A DNA stretch of 64,000 bases from Arctopsyche grandis. Taxonomy: Eukaryota > Arthropoda > Insecta > Trichoptera > Hydropsychidae. Of this stretch, positions 45,021-56,010 are shown piece by piece. The number at the start of each line of letters is the position of its first letter. Position 1 is the stretch's first letter. The notes below the pieces were generated by a model that did no database searches, had not been told where the DNA came from, and worked only from the letters and a program-made list of their open reading frames with translations. A program made the position numbers and the translations under genes. The stretch lies in NCBI RefSeq assembly GCF_051622035.1, contig NC_135366.1, positions 7,099,001 to 7,163,000 of the forward strand. Reading direction: 5' to 3'.

Positions 45021-45557
45021 TGTTATGTACATACCTCGCTTATCAATGTAGTTGACTAACCAGTAGGGATAAGATGCACCATTGATTTGTGACACACCTA
45101 AATTAATAAGTAGCACCATTGATTTGTGACACACCTAAATTAATAAGTAGTACCATTGATTAGTGGCACACCTAATTTACTGACAAACCAAAATTGTACG
45201 ACACGTGTCTTCAACACTCCATTGTTTTAAAGAAGAGTATATAAACTCATCACTATTAGAATTTAAGTTAGTCATTACCATTGACTCCGTAAAGTCAGTC
45301 ATTACCATCGACTCCGTATAGTCAGTCATTTATATCGAACCTGCAAATGACGGTCAACACATCAGCAGCAGAACAAAGTTTAAAACTAAAATAGTTCTAC
45401 GTGTCTCATTTAAATTCTCTATTCCATAATTAAATCATTCGCTTATCGAATATATCTAACAATAGGATAAATATAACGTAATAATAATAATAAAGAAATC
45501 TTGGTTAGTTAACCAAGTAGTTTTAAAAATTTATTAATCTTCAATTGGAACGTGACA
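45021..45557 (+). mobile_element. Candidate solo LTR, about 537 bp
   Basis: Starts TGTTATGTAC and ends GAACGTGACA (TG...CA). In U3-like order it has a 37 bp unit repeated about 2.7 times (45076-45177), a TATA box TATATAAA (45238-45245), a 27 bp unit with GTCATTACC (about 45270-45345) and an AATAAA near 45489. No clear target duplication was found and no second copy is in the window, so the boundaries are uncertain. Confidence 0.5.
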
Positions 45558-45562
45558 GTAGC

Positions 45563-45850
45563 AAAATGGCTTCAAATACGGCTCAGTGATTAGTGTGTAA
45601 TGCTAACAAACGAGGGGTCACGAGTTCGATCACGGACCGAATGTTGGAGGCCAAACCTTAGATATATGTATGTATGTATGTGACTCCAAGGTGATCATTT
45701 TATATGCTAAAACGGTTCCATACAAATCCTAATCTATCCTAATTTGCAACCATTATTTGAATATAACTTTAAATGTAACAAATTAGGCCATAGGAGTTGG
45801 GCTCGGGTAGCCCGTATTGGCAACACAGTACATAAATACAAACTTTATTA
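45563..45850 (+). mobile_element. SINE, A2 type
   Basis: tRNA-like head (GGCTCAGTGATTAGTGTG, GTCACGAGTTCGATCACGG), then CCAAACCTTAGATATATG, ACGGTTCCATACAAATCC and a tail with TTGGGCTCGGGTAGCCCG, which can fold as a GC-rich hairpin, then an A-rich end. Confidence 0.7.
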
Positions 45851-46369
45851 AAAAAAATAGAAATTCACATAAAATGAGGAAGGATATTTTTAGATTTGTA
45901 TATAATTTATTAAAATTATAAATGTATCTACGTGTATTATAAACAAAGCTTAAAGTTTATTTTTTGTTGAAAACTCTATTCTAGATATATGTACATACAT
46001 ATATACATAGTTGTCAAATTTTAAATTTGTAAGTAAAGCCACAATTTGGGAATCACTGCTTCATATAATAAATTCATTGGAAGAGTGCGTCGAGTTGTTT
46101 GAAATTTTTTTGCACGGCTACACATAATAGACCTAAATAGGGCATTTAAGGACTGTTATGAAAAGAAACGTTAAGAATATGTTTGTTCAGTGAAAATTTC
46201 AACTGACTCTTATGAACGTACAAATAAATTGCTTATTCTATTATTCGAAATATGTTTTAATTTTATGTTGATAGTAGAAAGGAACAATACTGAATTCTAA
46301 ATTGAAGTTTTTCTAAAATATCTTGCGATTTGTTGCAACACACCTTTTGATGTACATACATATACATAT

Positions 46370-47320
46370 GTAACAGTCGAAGTGTATTTTCAGTCGTAAT
46401 ATATTCTAACTGACGTTTTTGGTAAATCATATTTGAATACAAATCAACTAGTAAATTACAATAAAACTACTAATTACACTTTGAACAATGTGCGCCAGTT
46501 GTAATATGACAATTGAGTTTTGACGACCCGATGTCTTACGAATGCTTTATAATTCAAGAATGCGTTAATATTTTCTAGGTATTACAAATAATGGTAATGA
46601 GAATTGTATTACGATAACCCTAAGAATGTGCTTAAAACAAAAAAAAATGTGACTTTCTAACTCAATATTGCGTTAATATAATATTTGCTAGGTTTTACAA
46701 ATGAAGGTAATGATAACCGTATTAAGTTAACTGTAAAAATGTCCTCAAAACTAAAATGAGTCTTTCCAACTCAATTTACTAGTCGAGTGAGTTTTTCACG
46801 AAAACTTAACCTTTACATCTAAACTGATAAAAACTATATCTCCACTAGTAAATTATATCTCCACAAGTGAAAATACTTTCAACAATATGCGCCAGTTATA
46901 TCTATGCTCTATGTTTTTACAAATGCTTTAGAATTCAATAAAACGTTAATATTTACCGGGTATTATGAATAAAGGTAATGAGTACCGTATTATGATAACT
47001 CTAAGAATGTGTTCAAAACAAAAATGTGACTTTCCAACACAATTTCCTAGTCGAATGACATTTTAACGAAAACCTAACCCCTCCATACCCGGTGCCAACT
47101 TATAGTAGAAGTGTATTTTCATTTATAATATATTTTACCCAGCTGGAATATTATTCGTCATATAAATCAGCTTACGTGAGTTAGACGGAATATATTCCAA
47201 CTAGTCAAAATATATTACAGCTGAAAATACACTTCAACTATAACGGTAGTTAGTACCAGGTTAGATGGAATATGTTCCAAAAAAATATATTACAACTGGA
47301 AGGTACATTTCGACTGTAAC
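46370..47320. mobile_element. Repeat C: terminal-inverted-repeat element with internal tandem repeats
   Basis: The left end GTAACAGTCGAAGTG (46370) and the right end, reverse-complemented from 47320, GTTACAGTCGAAATG, match over about 37 bp to GTAATATATT. Inside, a unit of about 100 bp with GTTAATATT, GGTAATGA, AAGAATGTG and CAACTCAAT recurs at about 46564, 46671 and 46945. No coding capacity. Part of the element, and about 90 bp beyond its right end, recur at 33.5-33.9 kb. Confidence 0.7.
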
Positions 47321-47424
47321 ATATATTTTATATATTTATTTACTATTACGAGTATGTACATATTACATATATGAAAGTAAAATAAAAATAAAGTAACTAG
47401 AAATTTAATTACTTTGTCTGTATG

Positions 47425-48665
47425 AAACTTTGCCTTCTAGTTTTGTTTCTTTTTTTCATGCGAAATTTCACGTTTAACTTGTTGAATATTTAACTTGGCT
47501 CGTATATGTATAAAGGTATATACAGGATGAGGGCAAATGCACGTCCCGAGCGAACAGCCATTACCATCCGTTGACAACTACATAATTTTATGGGGTATTC
47601 AATACATTGTGTCACGTAGTTTCCTCTCTCTGTGCATAGTACAAAGTTGGAAGCAACTGGCGACATTTAATGATTCTCAAACTTTGTCCCCGATGTTGAA
47701 ACATGCGGTTGAATACGGAAGACAACGCGATTGAATCAATCAATTGCCGATGCGGAGCCAATTTGCAGTTTTAAAAAGTTCGTCGGAAACTTGCTTTTGA
47801 CTGTGTGAAATGGAAAATTTAATTAAAAGTTCTGATATTATAATGTATTAGATACAGTTTATCTGGTACTTAAAAAAAGGGTCAAAATTAAAATAGTTTT
47901 TCATGTGAAGGACTTGTTCCATGACTTTATTTTCCCGTAAAGTTGTTTCGGATGCGTATCCTTCGCAAAAAAAGGGAAACTTTTCGTGCAGAAAGTTTTT
48001 TCAGGTTCTACATGGACGCTTTTTTACTTTATTTCGTTATGTTTACGTCTTTTCCTGCACCAAAGTAAAAACAAAAACAAACAAATAAGCCTCAACATCC
48101 ATCGTTTGACGATAAGATGAGATAAAAAGTTTAATTTAAAAAATGTACATTTTTATTAATTAATTTTTGCTCAAATTGCTAAAATATATTGTAATTAAAA
48201 GCAATCCAATATGTTAAAAACAAACATTGCAAACAGAATCGTGACAGATTTAATCAAATGCTACATATTTTAGTCTTCAAATTAAATTTGCATGTTCCTT
48301 ACAATATGACGTACAAATATTGCTTTTGCGATTCAATAAATAGCGAACGATTCTCGCTAATAGATATGAATGTACGAGAATTATTTCGCAAGATTTGGCG
48401 TGGAACGATCGTATCGCAATTAAGTGAAGCCGAGAAAGTCTAACTGAATATGAATATGAGACAGCAACGTTTGCGTTCGTACGAATCGATTTTAATAATG
48501 AAGATAACGCAATTCATTTTAGTTGAACATTTGAAATCTTTGCTAAAGATTTATACGATCGTACATATGTAGTTAGGGTTTTTTTACATTAAAATATAGA
48601 AGTATTTTATAATAATAAAAACCGGCATACATTTTTTAAAGTGATACTTTCTCTAGGCACACTTA
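47425..48665. other. Non-coding stretch
   Basis: No gene or element recognised; a mildly GC-richer segment lies near 47500-47780. Confidence 0.4.
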
Positions 48666-48667
48666 TA

Positions 48668-48960
48668 TACATACAGCATGGCTCGGTGGTCGCGTTGATA
48701 CTAAGCACCGAGAGGTCACGGGGTTCGATCCAATGAGCTGACCTCAATTGAAAATAATTTATTCTCATTATAATCTTTAATGCTGCTGGTCAGACTTATC
48801 CTTTTGTGACTCCAAGTCAACCGTTTCCTATCTGACTATGACAATTTATCAGATTTCACTGTTGAAGCGGTTATTCCATCAAATTGGCAAAAACTATCCT
48901 ACCCACTATGTCACCACTATTTGAATATGATTTTAAAAATTTATTATCTTTAACGCATAT
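48668..48960 (+). mobile_element. SINE, family A, 3'-truncated
   Basis: Clear Pol III promoter words: CATGGCTCGGTGGTCGCG (A box) and CACGGGGTTCGATCC (B box). Body follows through CTGCTGGTCAGACT, GTGACTCCAAGTCAACC and ATGTCACCACTATTTG. Confidence 0.85.
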
Positions 48961-49029
48961 GTACATATGTATGTCTTTGTTGTTTATTTTGTACTTGGTT
49001 ATGTACAGTGTGGTTTTTTTTATATAGAG

Positions 49030-49310
49030 CAGTGATGTGCGGTTGTTCTTGTGCAATATTGCTGAACAACCATCTCGTTCTCCAACGAAAGGGTATCTTA
49101 GACTGTATTCGTTGGAGAGGGGGAGCCTCATGTTGAGGGCTTTAAGGGTCAATTCCTTGACTTTTAAAGTAGACTATAATATGTATGTCTCGCTAGTTTT
49201 CTTATGTATAGTATTTGTATTATGCTTATATGTTTGGTCACAGTGACGCGTTAGAGTATTCTGTAATGTCACTGTGGCCATTATGTAAATAAATAAATAA
49301 TTAAACATAT
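49030..49310 (+). mobile_element. LINE 3'-end fragment (CR1/jockey group)
   Basis: Ends with the stem-loop GGTCACAGTGAC ... GTCACTGTGGCC (49236-49279, loop of 20 nt) and AAATAAATAAAT tail. The loop matches that of the 15-19 kb LINE almost base for base, so it is the same family. Confidence 0.8.
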
Positions 49311-49314
49311 GCTA

Positions 49315-50260
49315 TGAGTAGAAATATCCATTATCAAAATAAGCCGTTTTCAATTTTCAATAATAAATTCAGAGGTATTACAATTTTAGCACATGAAGTA
49401 GACGTTTGTTTATACAATGTACTATTTGTAGCACGTTTGACACATATTTCAATTCTATATTGGTCCTTTCAGAAACAGGCCACAGACAATATCAGTCCAT
49501 ACGGAGAAGGCAAATGCGGTAATTGGGTAAAAAAAGGCAAGAAAAAGGCACATGCGAAACCCTTCCACCGAGAAACGTCTCGCACATGTCGAATGAACTT
49601 TTCTGAGATGTGGGGGTAGTGAGATGTCAGAATGTGGCATAAAATAAATTCCCGTCGGGAAACATTTGTACGAGCAGAACACACTGCGAAGAGCAATAAA
49701 ACAAACGCAAAAAAAACCACGAGGGGGTCAATTCAGGATGCGTCCCGAAGCCGAGGATCTTACGAGAGTCCTAGTGTAATAAATCAGGTTAATGGAACGC
49801 GAGATATTTTTGATTAACGACCCACAAAATCTACAATCTTACCGCACGGTGCAGCCTTTCAAAGTTGTTGTCGTGGATGGGGTGGAAAACCCCACCTAGA
49901 AGGTTTTCGGGATGGTGGAAAATTAGGGCGGTTGTGATCTTTAAGAAATAGAGACGTTTAAACTGTGGTTTGCGGTCCATGTTTACAATACAATTTGAAG
50001 TGGTTTTCTCATATACAAACATGTACCTATGTATATTGAATAAACAATGAAAGTTCACAATTATCTATAAATTAAATTATACACAAAGAAGAATTGTACT
50101 AATAGAGTATCCACACTACTATGTACATAACTTTGCATTTTAAATTTAAATGAATTTAATTATTAAGATTCAGAAAAAAAAATAGAAATGTATTTATATT
50201 AAAATTTAACGTAATGCTTTGAATGGTTTTTTTTTTTCTTCAGTGAATTTTTAAGTAATG
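49315..50260. other. Non-coding stretch
   Basis: No gene recognised; GC-richer around 49470-49920. Confidence 0.4.
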
Positions 50261-50261
50261 A

Positions 50262-50480
50262 GCAATATAGCTCAGTGGTTATCGTATAATGTTAACAAAT
50301 GAGGTGTCACGGGTTCAAGCCCTGACCCGGTGTTGCTGGCTAGACCTTGGTTATACATATATATGTGACTCCATCTCGATCGTTTCCTATCAGAGTTTAC
50401 CAATTTATCTGATTTAATTGTTGAAGCCGTTCTTACCAAATTGCCCATCTACCTTTATTTGTCACCATTATTTGAATTTA
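50262..50480 (+). mobile_element. SINE, A2 type, with well-preserved tRNA-like head
   Basis: AATATAGCTCAGTGGTTA (A box) and CACGGGTTCAAGCCCTG (B box) are close to tRNA consensus. Body follows with GACTCCATCTCGATCG, CAGAGTTTACCAATTT and TTGTTGAAGCCG. The 3' tail is absent. Confidence 0.8.
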
Positions 50481-50484
50481 ATTC

Positions 50485-51600
50485 CAAATTTATAATACTT
50501 ATATTAAAATTTTATATATGTACATGTGCACAATTTTACAAATACGTTTTAATATTACTCGTTATAGTTCCATGGTAAAAAGTATACATTATAAAAAATA
50601 TAAGACTTTATTCTATTAAGTAGGAATATGATAATAAAATAGCTCAATAGTTTTGTAGATAAGCAAATACATGTATAATACTTTGAATTATTTCTCTATA
50701 CATTTGAACTGACCTTATGAATAGTTAGCTTACATATTTTTTGACAGATTTAATTATGAGGGTTCAAACGATAGCTATTGAAGCAATCTGTTATCACTAC
50801 TGTATAATTTGAAATAAAATAAAATATATTTTAAGACACATTTTGATAACTTCATACTGAATTAATTTAAACTGATATATTTGATTATATCCGCAAGTCT
50901 AGCAATATTACAATAAATTAACCATTTTATAAATACAACTCATGTCACGTAAAATTAAAAAATTGCAACATGGTCTTCTTATTCAAAAAGTTTGCATACC
51001 CCTTCTTTATGTACATACATATACAAACATATGTAGGTAGTTTCTTCAAGACAGCAGATTGCTAATACCACTCGACCCAATTTGCAATTGATGCAACATG
51101 ATTTAGTATTAAATTCTATATACATATTATAAATAAATTCTGTTGTGTTAAAAACACAATATGTATATTATAAAGATTCAATACAAAAAAAATGTTAATA
51201 ATTGCAACAGTCCATATTCCCGACACGGTTACGGACAATGATATGAATTTTCACAAATGGAAAAACTACCGATTGTACGCCAACAATGCAAAAAATGCAA
51301 TATGACATCTGCTATCGACTATTTATGTATGAAAGTATGATAAATATGCGAGATGTGATGCACGTGTGGCGTCACATAAAGCGTACATTGAATGGAATGA
51401 AATCGTTCGGTTACTGTTATAAAAATAAAAGTACATAAATCAAAATTTATGTTTCCTGGCAAAGTGTATTTTGATTTTTGAATTTTTGTTTGCTCGTTTT
51501 ACAGTAATTTAGGTGAAATGTACATACATATGTATGTATGTACACAATGATCAATGCGATATTTAATAAATGTCGTCTGATTGTAAATAAAAACCTCATA
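50485..51600. other. Non-coding stretch
   Basis: AT-rich with ATGTATGT simple repeats near 51010-51030 and 51520-51545. Nothing else seen. Confidence 0.45.
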
Positions 51601-51604
51601 TTAT

Positions 51605-52160
51605 CATCGTAATTATCATCATCTACAGCCATTTACCATCCACTGCTGGATGAAGGCCTCTCCAACATGCTTCCACTCGTCTCTGTTTTGCGCAAATCTC
51701 ATCCATCTCAACCCACACATTTTCCTAATTTCGTCTACCCATCTTCCCTGCGGTCTTCCTTTTACCCTTGTAAAAGTGTATTTGTGTATTCTCTCGGGTA
51801 CCATTCTAGCACTTCTTTTGTCCACCTTTCGTCCTTTCTTATACCCACGTGGCCCGTCCATTGTCATTTCAATCTCTTTACCTTATCCACCATGTCCACT
51901 ACCCTTGTCATACTTCTCACCCACGTGTTCCGCTTTCTGTATTTTCACGTTATGCCAAACATACAGCGTTCCGTACTTCTTTGAGTGCATTTGTGTAGCA
52001 TTTTGGCGTTCAATATCCAAGTTTAACAAATGTACGTCATCACTGGCAAAACACATTGTTCGAAGATTTTTTTCTTCAGGCAGAGTGGCATTTTTGATTT
52101 AAAAACAACATTCATTCCTTCGAATGCACTCCATTCTTATTTCAAACGTCTCTCTTTTTC
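51605..52160 (-). mobile_element. RTE-like LINE 3' fragment (second copy)
   Basis: The minus strand reads [32 protein letters not shown] and [12 protein letters not shown], then GATGATGATAATTACGATG as tail. Upstream the block CATTCGAAGGAATGAATG and neighbouring words match the copy at 9.9-10.4 kb. Frames are broken. Confidence 0.78.
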
Positions 52161-52164
52161 TTGT

Positions 52165-53780
52165 TCTTTACTTACAACATGTCAATTATTAGGCCTCAAT
52201 ATAAAAAATTATTTACAACTTCTACTATTTTATCATGTAATGAAATCAGTCATGCAAAAATTATTAAACATTAGTTTGGTCTTATCTATGTTAATTTTTA
52301 ATGCTACATTTCTACTTCCCCTGTTCTGCTGTGTAAGTATTAACATATTAGTATTGTGTTAATAAAATAATTAAACTAGAAGAAGAATTGGAGTCGAGTA
52401 GAGAAAAGAAGAAGACAAATATAAAAGGGTAAGTTAAACGAAATTTGAAGCAAAAAAAAAAACAAAATGTAGACTATGCATTAATTTGAGTAATTTTATG
52501 GATGGTTACGTTTAATCTTTTTAGAACGATTTGATTTAGAGTTTAAAGTAGGTATACTTATTTCATCGGAAGTATCATATTTGTATCTAAATGCTTGAAA
52601 GTTCTATTGAGTAAAATTGGGTTGAGGCTATTTTGTAGATCATATAACACTAAACAAACATAAAATTGATGTCCGATATATATTGTACATGTACACGAGT
52701 ATATTGCATAATATGGCTGTTTACACTGGCGTAAAGATTGACTCTTTGCTCCAAATAAATATTTACATACTAAATTCAAGCATGCCATCAAATGCGAGTG
52801 TTCAAAAGCAACGATTAGTAGCGACCAGCCGAACGGTATTGCAGCAAATATTATACTAAAAGCAAACTACATAGGTTATTTATATTTTGCTTCATTTCGA
52901 AGGCTCATATTTGAATGTTGCAGATTTACGTCCTTCATTCACAGTATCATAACCCGTAGTTAGTCCGATGTTGAGGCGTATAATGATGACTTTTACTACT
53001 TTTTGGGCGGGTACTCTGCACTAATACACGTAGTGCGCTAAAAGCTCACGTGGAGATGAACCTTATGCACCGGTGAGCTCTCTTTGAGTTCGCAGACACG
53101 TGAGCTTTTTGAAGCTCGTTACAATCATGTCGCTTGAAATGAAATCATCAATATATGAGCCGTTTAATTAAAAGTGGTATAAGTCCACTTTTCTTCCTTT
53201 CGAGAAATATTTCGCAAAACATTTAATATAATTTTTTGCGTTTAACAATATTTTAAAATAATGGTGGTCTGTAATAGGTTTATTCTACTTTTCCGAGGTT
53301 CTGAAATTTGTGAATTAACTCAAGCAGAAATATTGTTTTTGGAACTGAAAATTGGACTTCCGCCACTTTCAAATATAATGATATGTAGATATATTTTGCA
53401 AATAATTTTTACATATATTTAAAAAAAATAAATTAGACCATCGTGATCCAAAGCGCCAGTATGTTTATAACCAATTTGAAATAATACAAAAAATAATGAA
53501 ACACATATTTTGAAAAGTCCCCGTGCGAGATGCAGAACAAATCAACATTGATTATTATCTCATTTAAGGTTGGAAAGATTGACACTGTGTAAGAATAGAC
53601 TATAAGAGCTTATGAAGATTTTGCGGTAATATTAAGTAAAATATAATATTAAAGTCTGCCTCATACTCAGAAAATTACGTAAATCAACGCGTTTTTTGGT
53701 TCAAAATATCATAACAATATTTAACAATACTTATTTATGTGTATTTCACTGATAGGTGAGGGTTCGTTAATTAATTTGGA
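52165..53780. other. Non-coding stretch
   Basis: AT-rich, no gene recognised. A GC-richer patch at 52980-53120 contains repeated CTCACGTG-like words (AAGCTCACGTGGAG, ACACGTGAGCTTTTTG). Confidence 0.4.
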
Positions 53781-53788
53781 CATATGTA

Positions 53789-53990
53789 TGTAGGAATGAT
53801 TTTTAAACGAGCCGTAATTGTGGTTGGTCAAACTGCAAGGGATAAAGTATGAGTGTGGTATGCATGGGAAAGACCGGATGCGTGTTGTTATGGTCACTTG
53901 TTGGAGAGCAAGCCCGAAGATGTGTTAATAAATACATAGTTCTGACTTAATCTGCGTTTCACTTGGAATCCTTCACATCCGGATCCTATA
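53789..53990 (+). repeat. 5' LTR (202 bp)
   Basis: Begins TGTAGGAATG and ends CGGATCCTATA. Contains a polyadenylation signal AATAAA at 53927-53932. No difference from the 3' copy was seen on reading both. The 3' end is TA rather than the usual CA. Confidence 0.9.
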
Positions 53991-53992
53991 TT

Positions 53993-54011
53993 TGGGGGCT
54001 TTGTCCGGGAT
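53993..54011 (+). promoter_or_regulatory. Primer-binding-site-like sequence (tRNA-Pro type)
   Basis: TGGGGGCTTTGTCCGGGAT lies 2 bp after the LTR. Compared with the complement of the tRNA-Pro 3' end it differs only by TT in place of a single C. That primer is known in retroviruses and some LTR elements; its use here is inferred. Confidence 0.55.
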
Positions 54012-54069
54012 GCCTGAAGACATTTCGAGTGACAGCCGGAAGCGGTCAGACGACGACGCGGAGTTTTGA
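54010..54069 (+). CDS. Possible upstream ORF (19 codons)
   Basis: ATG at the end of the primer-binding site opens MPEDISSDSRKRSDDDAEF, then a stop at 54067-54069, 29 bp before the gag ATG. It could dampen gag translation. No evidence that it is used. Confidence 0.3.
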   Translation: MPEDISSDSRKRSDDDAEF

Positions 54070-54098
54070 CAGTTGAGGTTAGGACGCGCGGTACGAGC

Positions 54099-55787
54099 AT
54101 GAAGGCGAAGCCCGTGACGTCGGTGACGTCACGTCAGCGAACACGCCTCACGACGATGATGATATCCACGACGAGAAAGACGACGCCAGTGGCAACGACG
54201 ACGAGGGAGATACCACAGTTCAATTTCCGAGATCTGGAGGTTGATTTCGGTCTGCCGAAATATAACGGCAGAAATAGCCCTATTGCAGTGTGGATTGAGC
54301 GCCTCGAAGAAAACGCGCAAATCCTCGGCTGGACGGAGACACAACAGTTGGTGTATGGGCGGATGCTGTGTGAAGGAACTGCCAAGAACTTCTTGGACTC
54401 GGAAACGGGCATAATCACGTGGGCGATATTAAAAGAACGATTGACCAGAGAGTTTGGCCATCAGTTGAATAGTGCGGACGTGCACAGAGAACTGAGGTTA
54501 GAGAAAAAGGGAAAAGCAGAAGACAGTTTAAGCTATATCTACCGGATGAAGGGGATTGCAGCCAAGTGTAGTTTTATTGAGGAAGAGGCGATTATCGCGT
54601 ACATAATTGGTGGACTTGGGTTTGATAAGTACGAAAAATTGATTCTGAGCTGGGCTGGATCTATTAAGGAGCTGAAGACGCGAATTACGCAGTGCGAGAA
54701 AATTAGAGAGGACGACGAACCCAGGGTGACGGGGCCCGTGAGAAACCGTGAAAACCGAGAAAGACTGAGTTCACGATGCTACAATTGTGGTGGACGTGGT
54801 CATTTAGCAGCCGACTGTAGGTTTAAGACGAGAGGAACTCGTTGTTTCAATTGTAACGAGTTTGGGCACATATCAGCTCAATGTAACAGCACCAAAACAA
54901 AGACTGTCTTGACAATACAAGAAGAAATAAGAGAACCAGTCAGTATTCCAATACAAGAAGAAATAAGAGAACCAGTCAGTATTCTAACACAAGAGGACGA
55001 GGCGAACATGGCTGATGGAGATGTAAACATGGCCGATGTAAGTGTGAACAGTGATGGTTTGCACAGAAAAAGACCTTTGCAGCAACGGGCTTCACGAGAG
55101 ATGTCTGCTCAAAGAGAACTCATTGTTTCCAATAATGAAGAGGACGATGCGAACATGGCTGATGGAGATGTAAACATGGCTGATGTAAGTGTGAACAGTG
55201 ATGGTTTGCACAGAAAAAGACCTTTGCAGCAACGGGCTTCACGAGAGATGTCTGCTCAAAGAGAACTCATTGTTTCCAATGATGAAGAGGACGATGCGAA
55301 CATGGCTGATGGAGGTGTGAACCTGGCTGATGGAAGTATGGACGGTGATGGATTGCAAAGAAGAAGACTTTGGGACTACGGAGACATACCGTTTTCAAAT
55401 ACAGATGAACCACCCGATGATCAATTTGGAAAAGGATCTAAGGATTATAGTCATTTGAAGAATTCTGAAGATGAGAATAAAGAAAAGGAAAAACATAAAG
55501 ACAAAGAGAAAGATATGGCTAAATCACAAGAAGGATTAAGGGACCCAGTCAAAATTTCAACACCAAAAGACACTGTATTCACTTTCAAGCTCAGTCGTAG
55601 TCGGATTGATGTTAATTCAATGGAAAAGAAAATAGAACCATGGATTGAGAAAAGACTTACTGGATGTATCAGTGAGCTAGAACCAATATGTGTTGACTTC
55701 ATTTATGGTAAATTACTAGCAGAATATCTGTGGGGTGACGGCAGATTCCTCGGACAGTCACAGAGAATCGCCGAGGGCATTGGATAG
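54099..55787 (+). CDS. Gag-like protein fused to a PWI-type domain
   Basis: A 562-residue ORF from the first in-frame ATG (54099). Residues 1-40 are Thr/Arg-rich. Residues 41-205 resemble the gypsy-group retrotransposon Gag (FGLPKYNGRNSPIAVWIERL at 50-69, then LKERLTREFG and a long helical part). Two CCHC knuckles follow: C227-C230-H235-C240 and C249-C252-H257-C262. A 12-residue unit (IQEEIREPVSIP) is doubled at 273-296. A 49-residue acidic/basic unit is repeated about 2.3 times (302-350, 351-399, part of 400-420). Residues 455-478 are Lys/Glu-rich. Residues 490-542 align without gaps to the PWI domain of RBM25, including MEKKIEPWIEKRL (P514-W515-I516) and VDFIYGKL. Gag packages element RNA. 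PWI domains bind nucleic acid and act in splicing complexes. The fusion is visible; its function is unknown. Confidence 0.85.
   Translation: MKAKPVTSVTSRQRTRLTTMMISTTRKTTPVATTTREIPQFNFRDLEVDFGLPKYNGRNSPIAVWIERLEENAQILGWTETQQLVYGRMLCEGTAKNFLDSETGIITWAILKERLTREFGHQLNSADVHRELRLEKKGKAEDSLSYIYRMKGIAAKCSFIEEEAIIAYIIGGLGFDKYEKLILSWAGSIKELKTRITQCEKIREDDEPRVTGPVRNRENRERLSSRCYNCGGRGHLAADCRFKTRGTRCFNCNEFGHISAQCNSTKTKTVLTIQEEIREPVSIPIQEEIREPVSILTQEDEANMADGDVNMADVSVNSDGLHRKRPLQQRASREMSAQRELIVSNNEEDDANMADGDVNMADVSVNSDGLHRKRPLQQRASREMSAQRELIVSNDEEDDANMADGGVNLADGSMDGDGLQRRRLWDYGDIPFSNTDEPPDDQFGKGSKDYSHLKNSEDENKEKEKHKDKEKDMAKSQEGLRDPVKISTPKDTVFTFKLSRSRIDVNSMEKKIEPWIEKRLTGCISELEPICVDFIYGKLLAEYLWGDGRFLGQSQRIAEGIG
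55002..55350 (+). repeat. 147 bp in-frame tandem repeat within gag
   Basis: Units 55002-55148 and 55149-55295 differ at only a few bases, followed by a partial third. Each encodes the MADGDVNMADVSVNSDG ... RELIVSN block. Confidence 0.9.
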
Positions 55788-56010
55788 AATTTAAGTTGCA
55801 CCGATGGAAGTGAAGTGTGCGTTTGTGAATTAGAGAATAAGTGAAATACCTGGAGGGTTTTTAGTTAAGCCTTACTTGTAATTTGATGATTGAAAAGTGT
55901 AATGTTTTATTGCTTTTTCTAGTATTTTTTGGGAAGTGCTTGGTACATTGAATCATGTTTTAATGTGGTTACATGCTTAGAAGAATATAAGATAACTGTA
56001 TTGAAATGTA

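Noticed and set aside
50262..50345. tRNA-like sequence with good A and B boxes
   Set aside because: No convincing acceptor stem closes it and it continues into the SINE body, so it is a SINE head rather than a tRNA gene.
54066..54098. Upstream extension of the gag frame to a TTG codon
   Set aside because: The 11 extra codons precede the first in-frame ATG (54099), which is the more likely start in a eukaryote.
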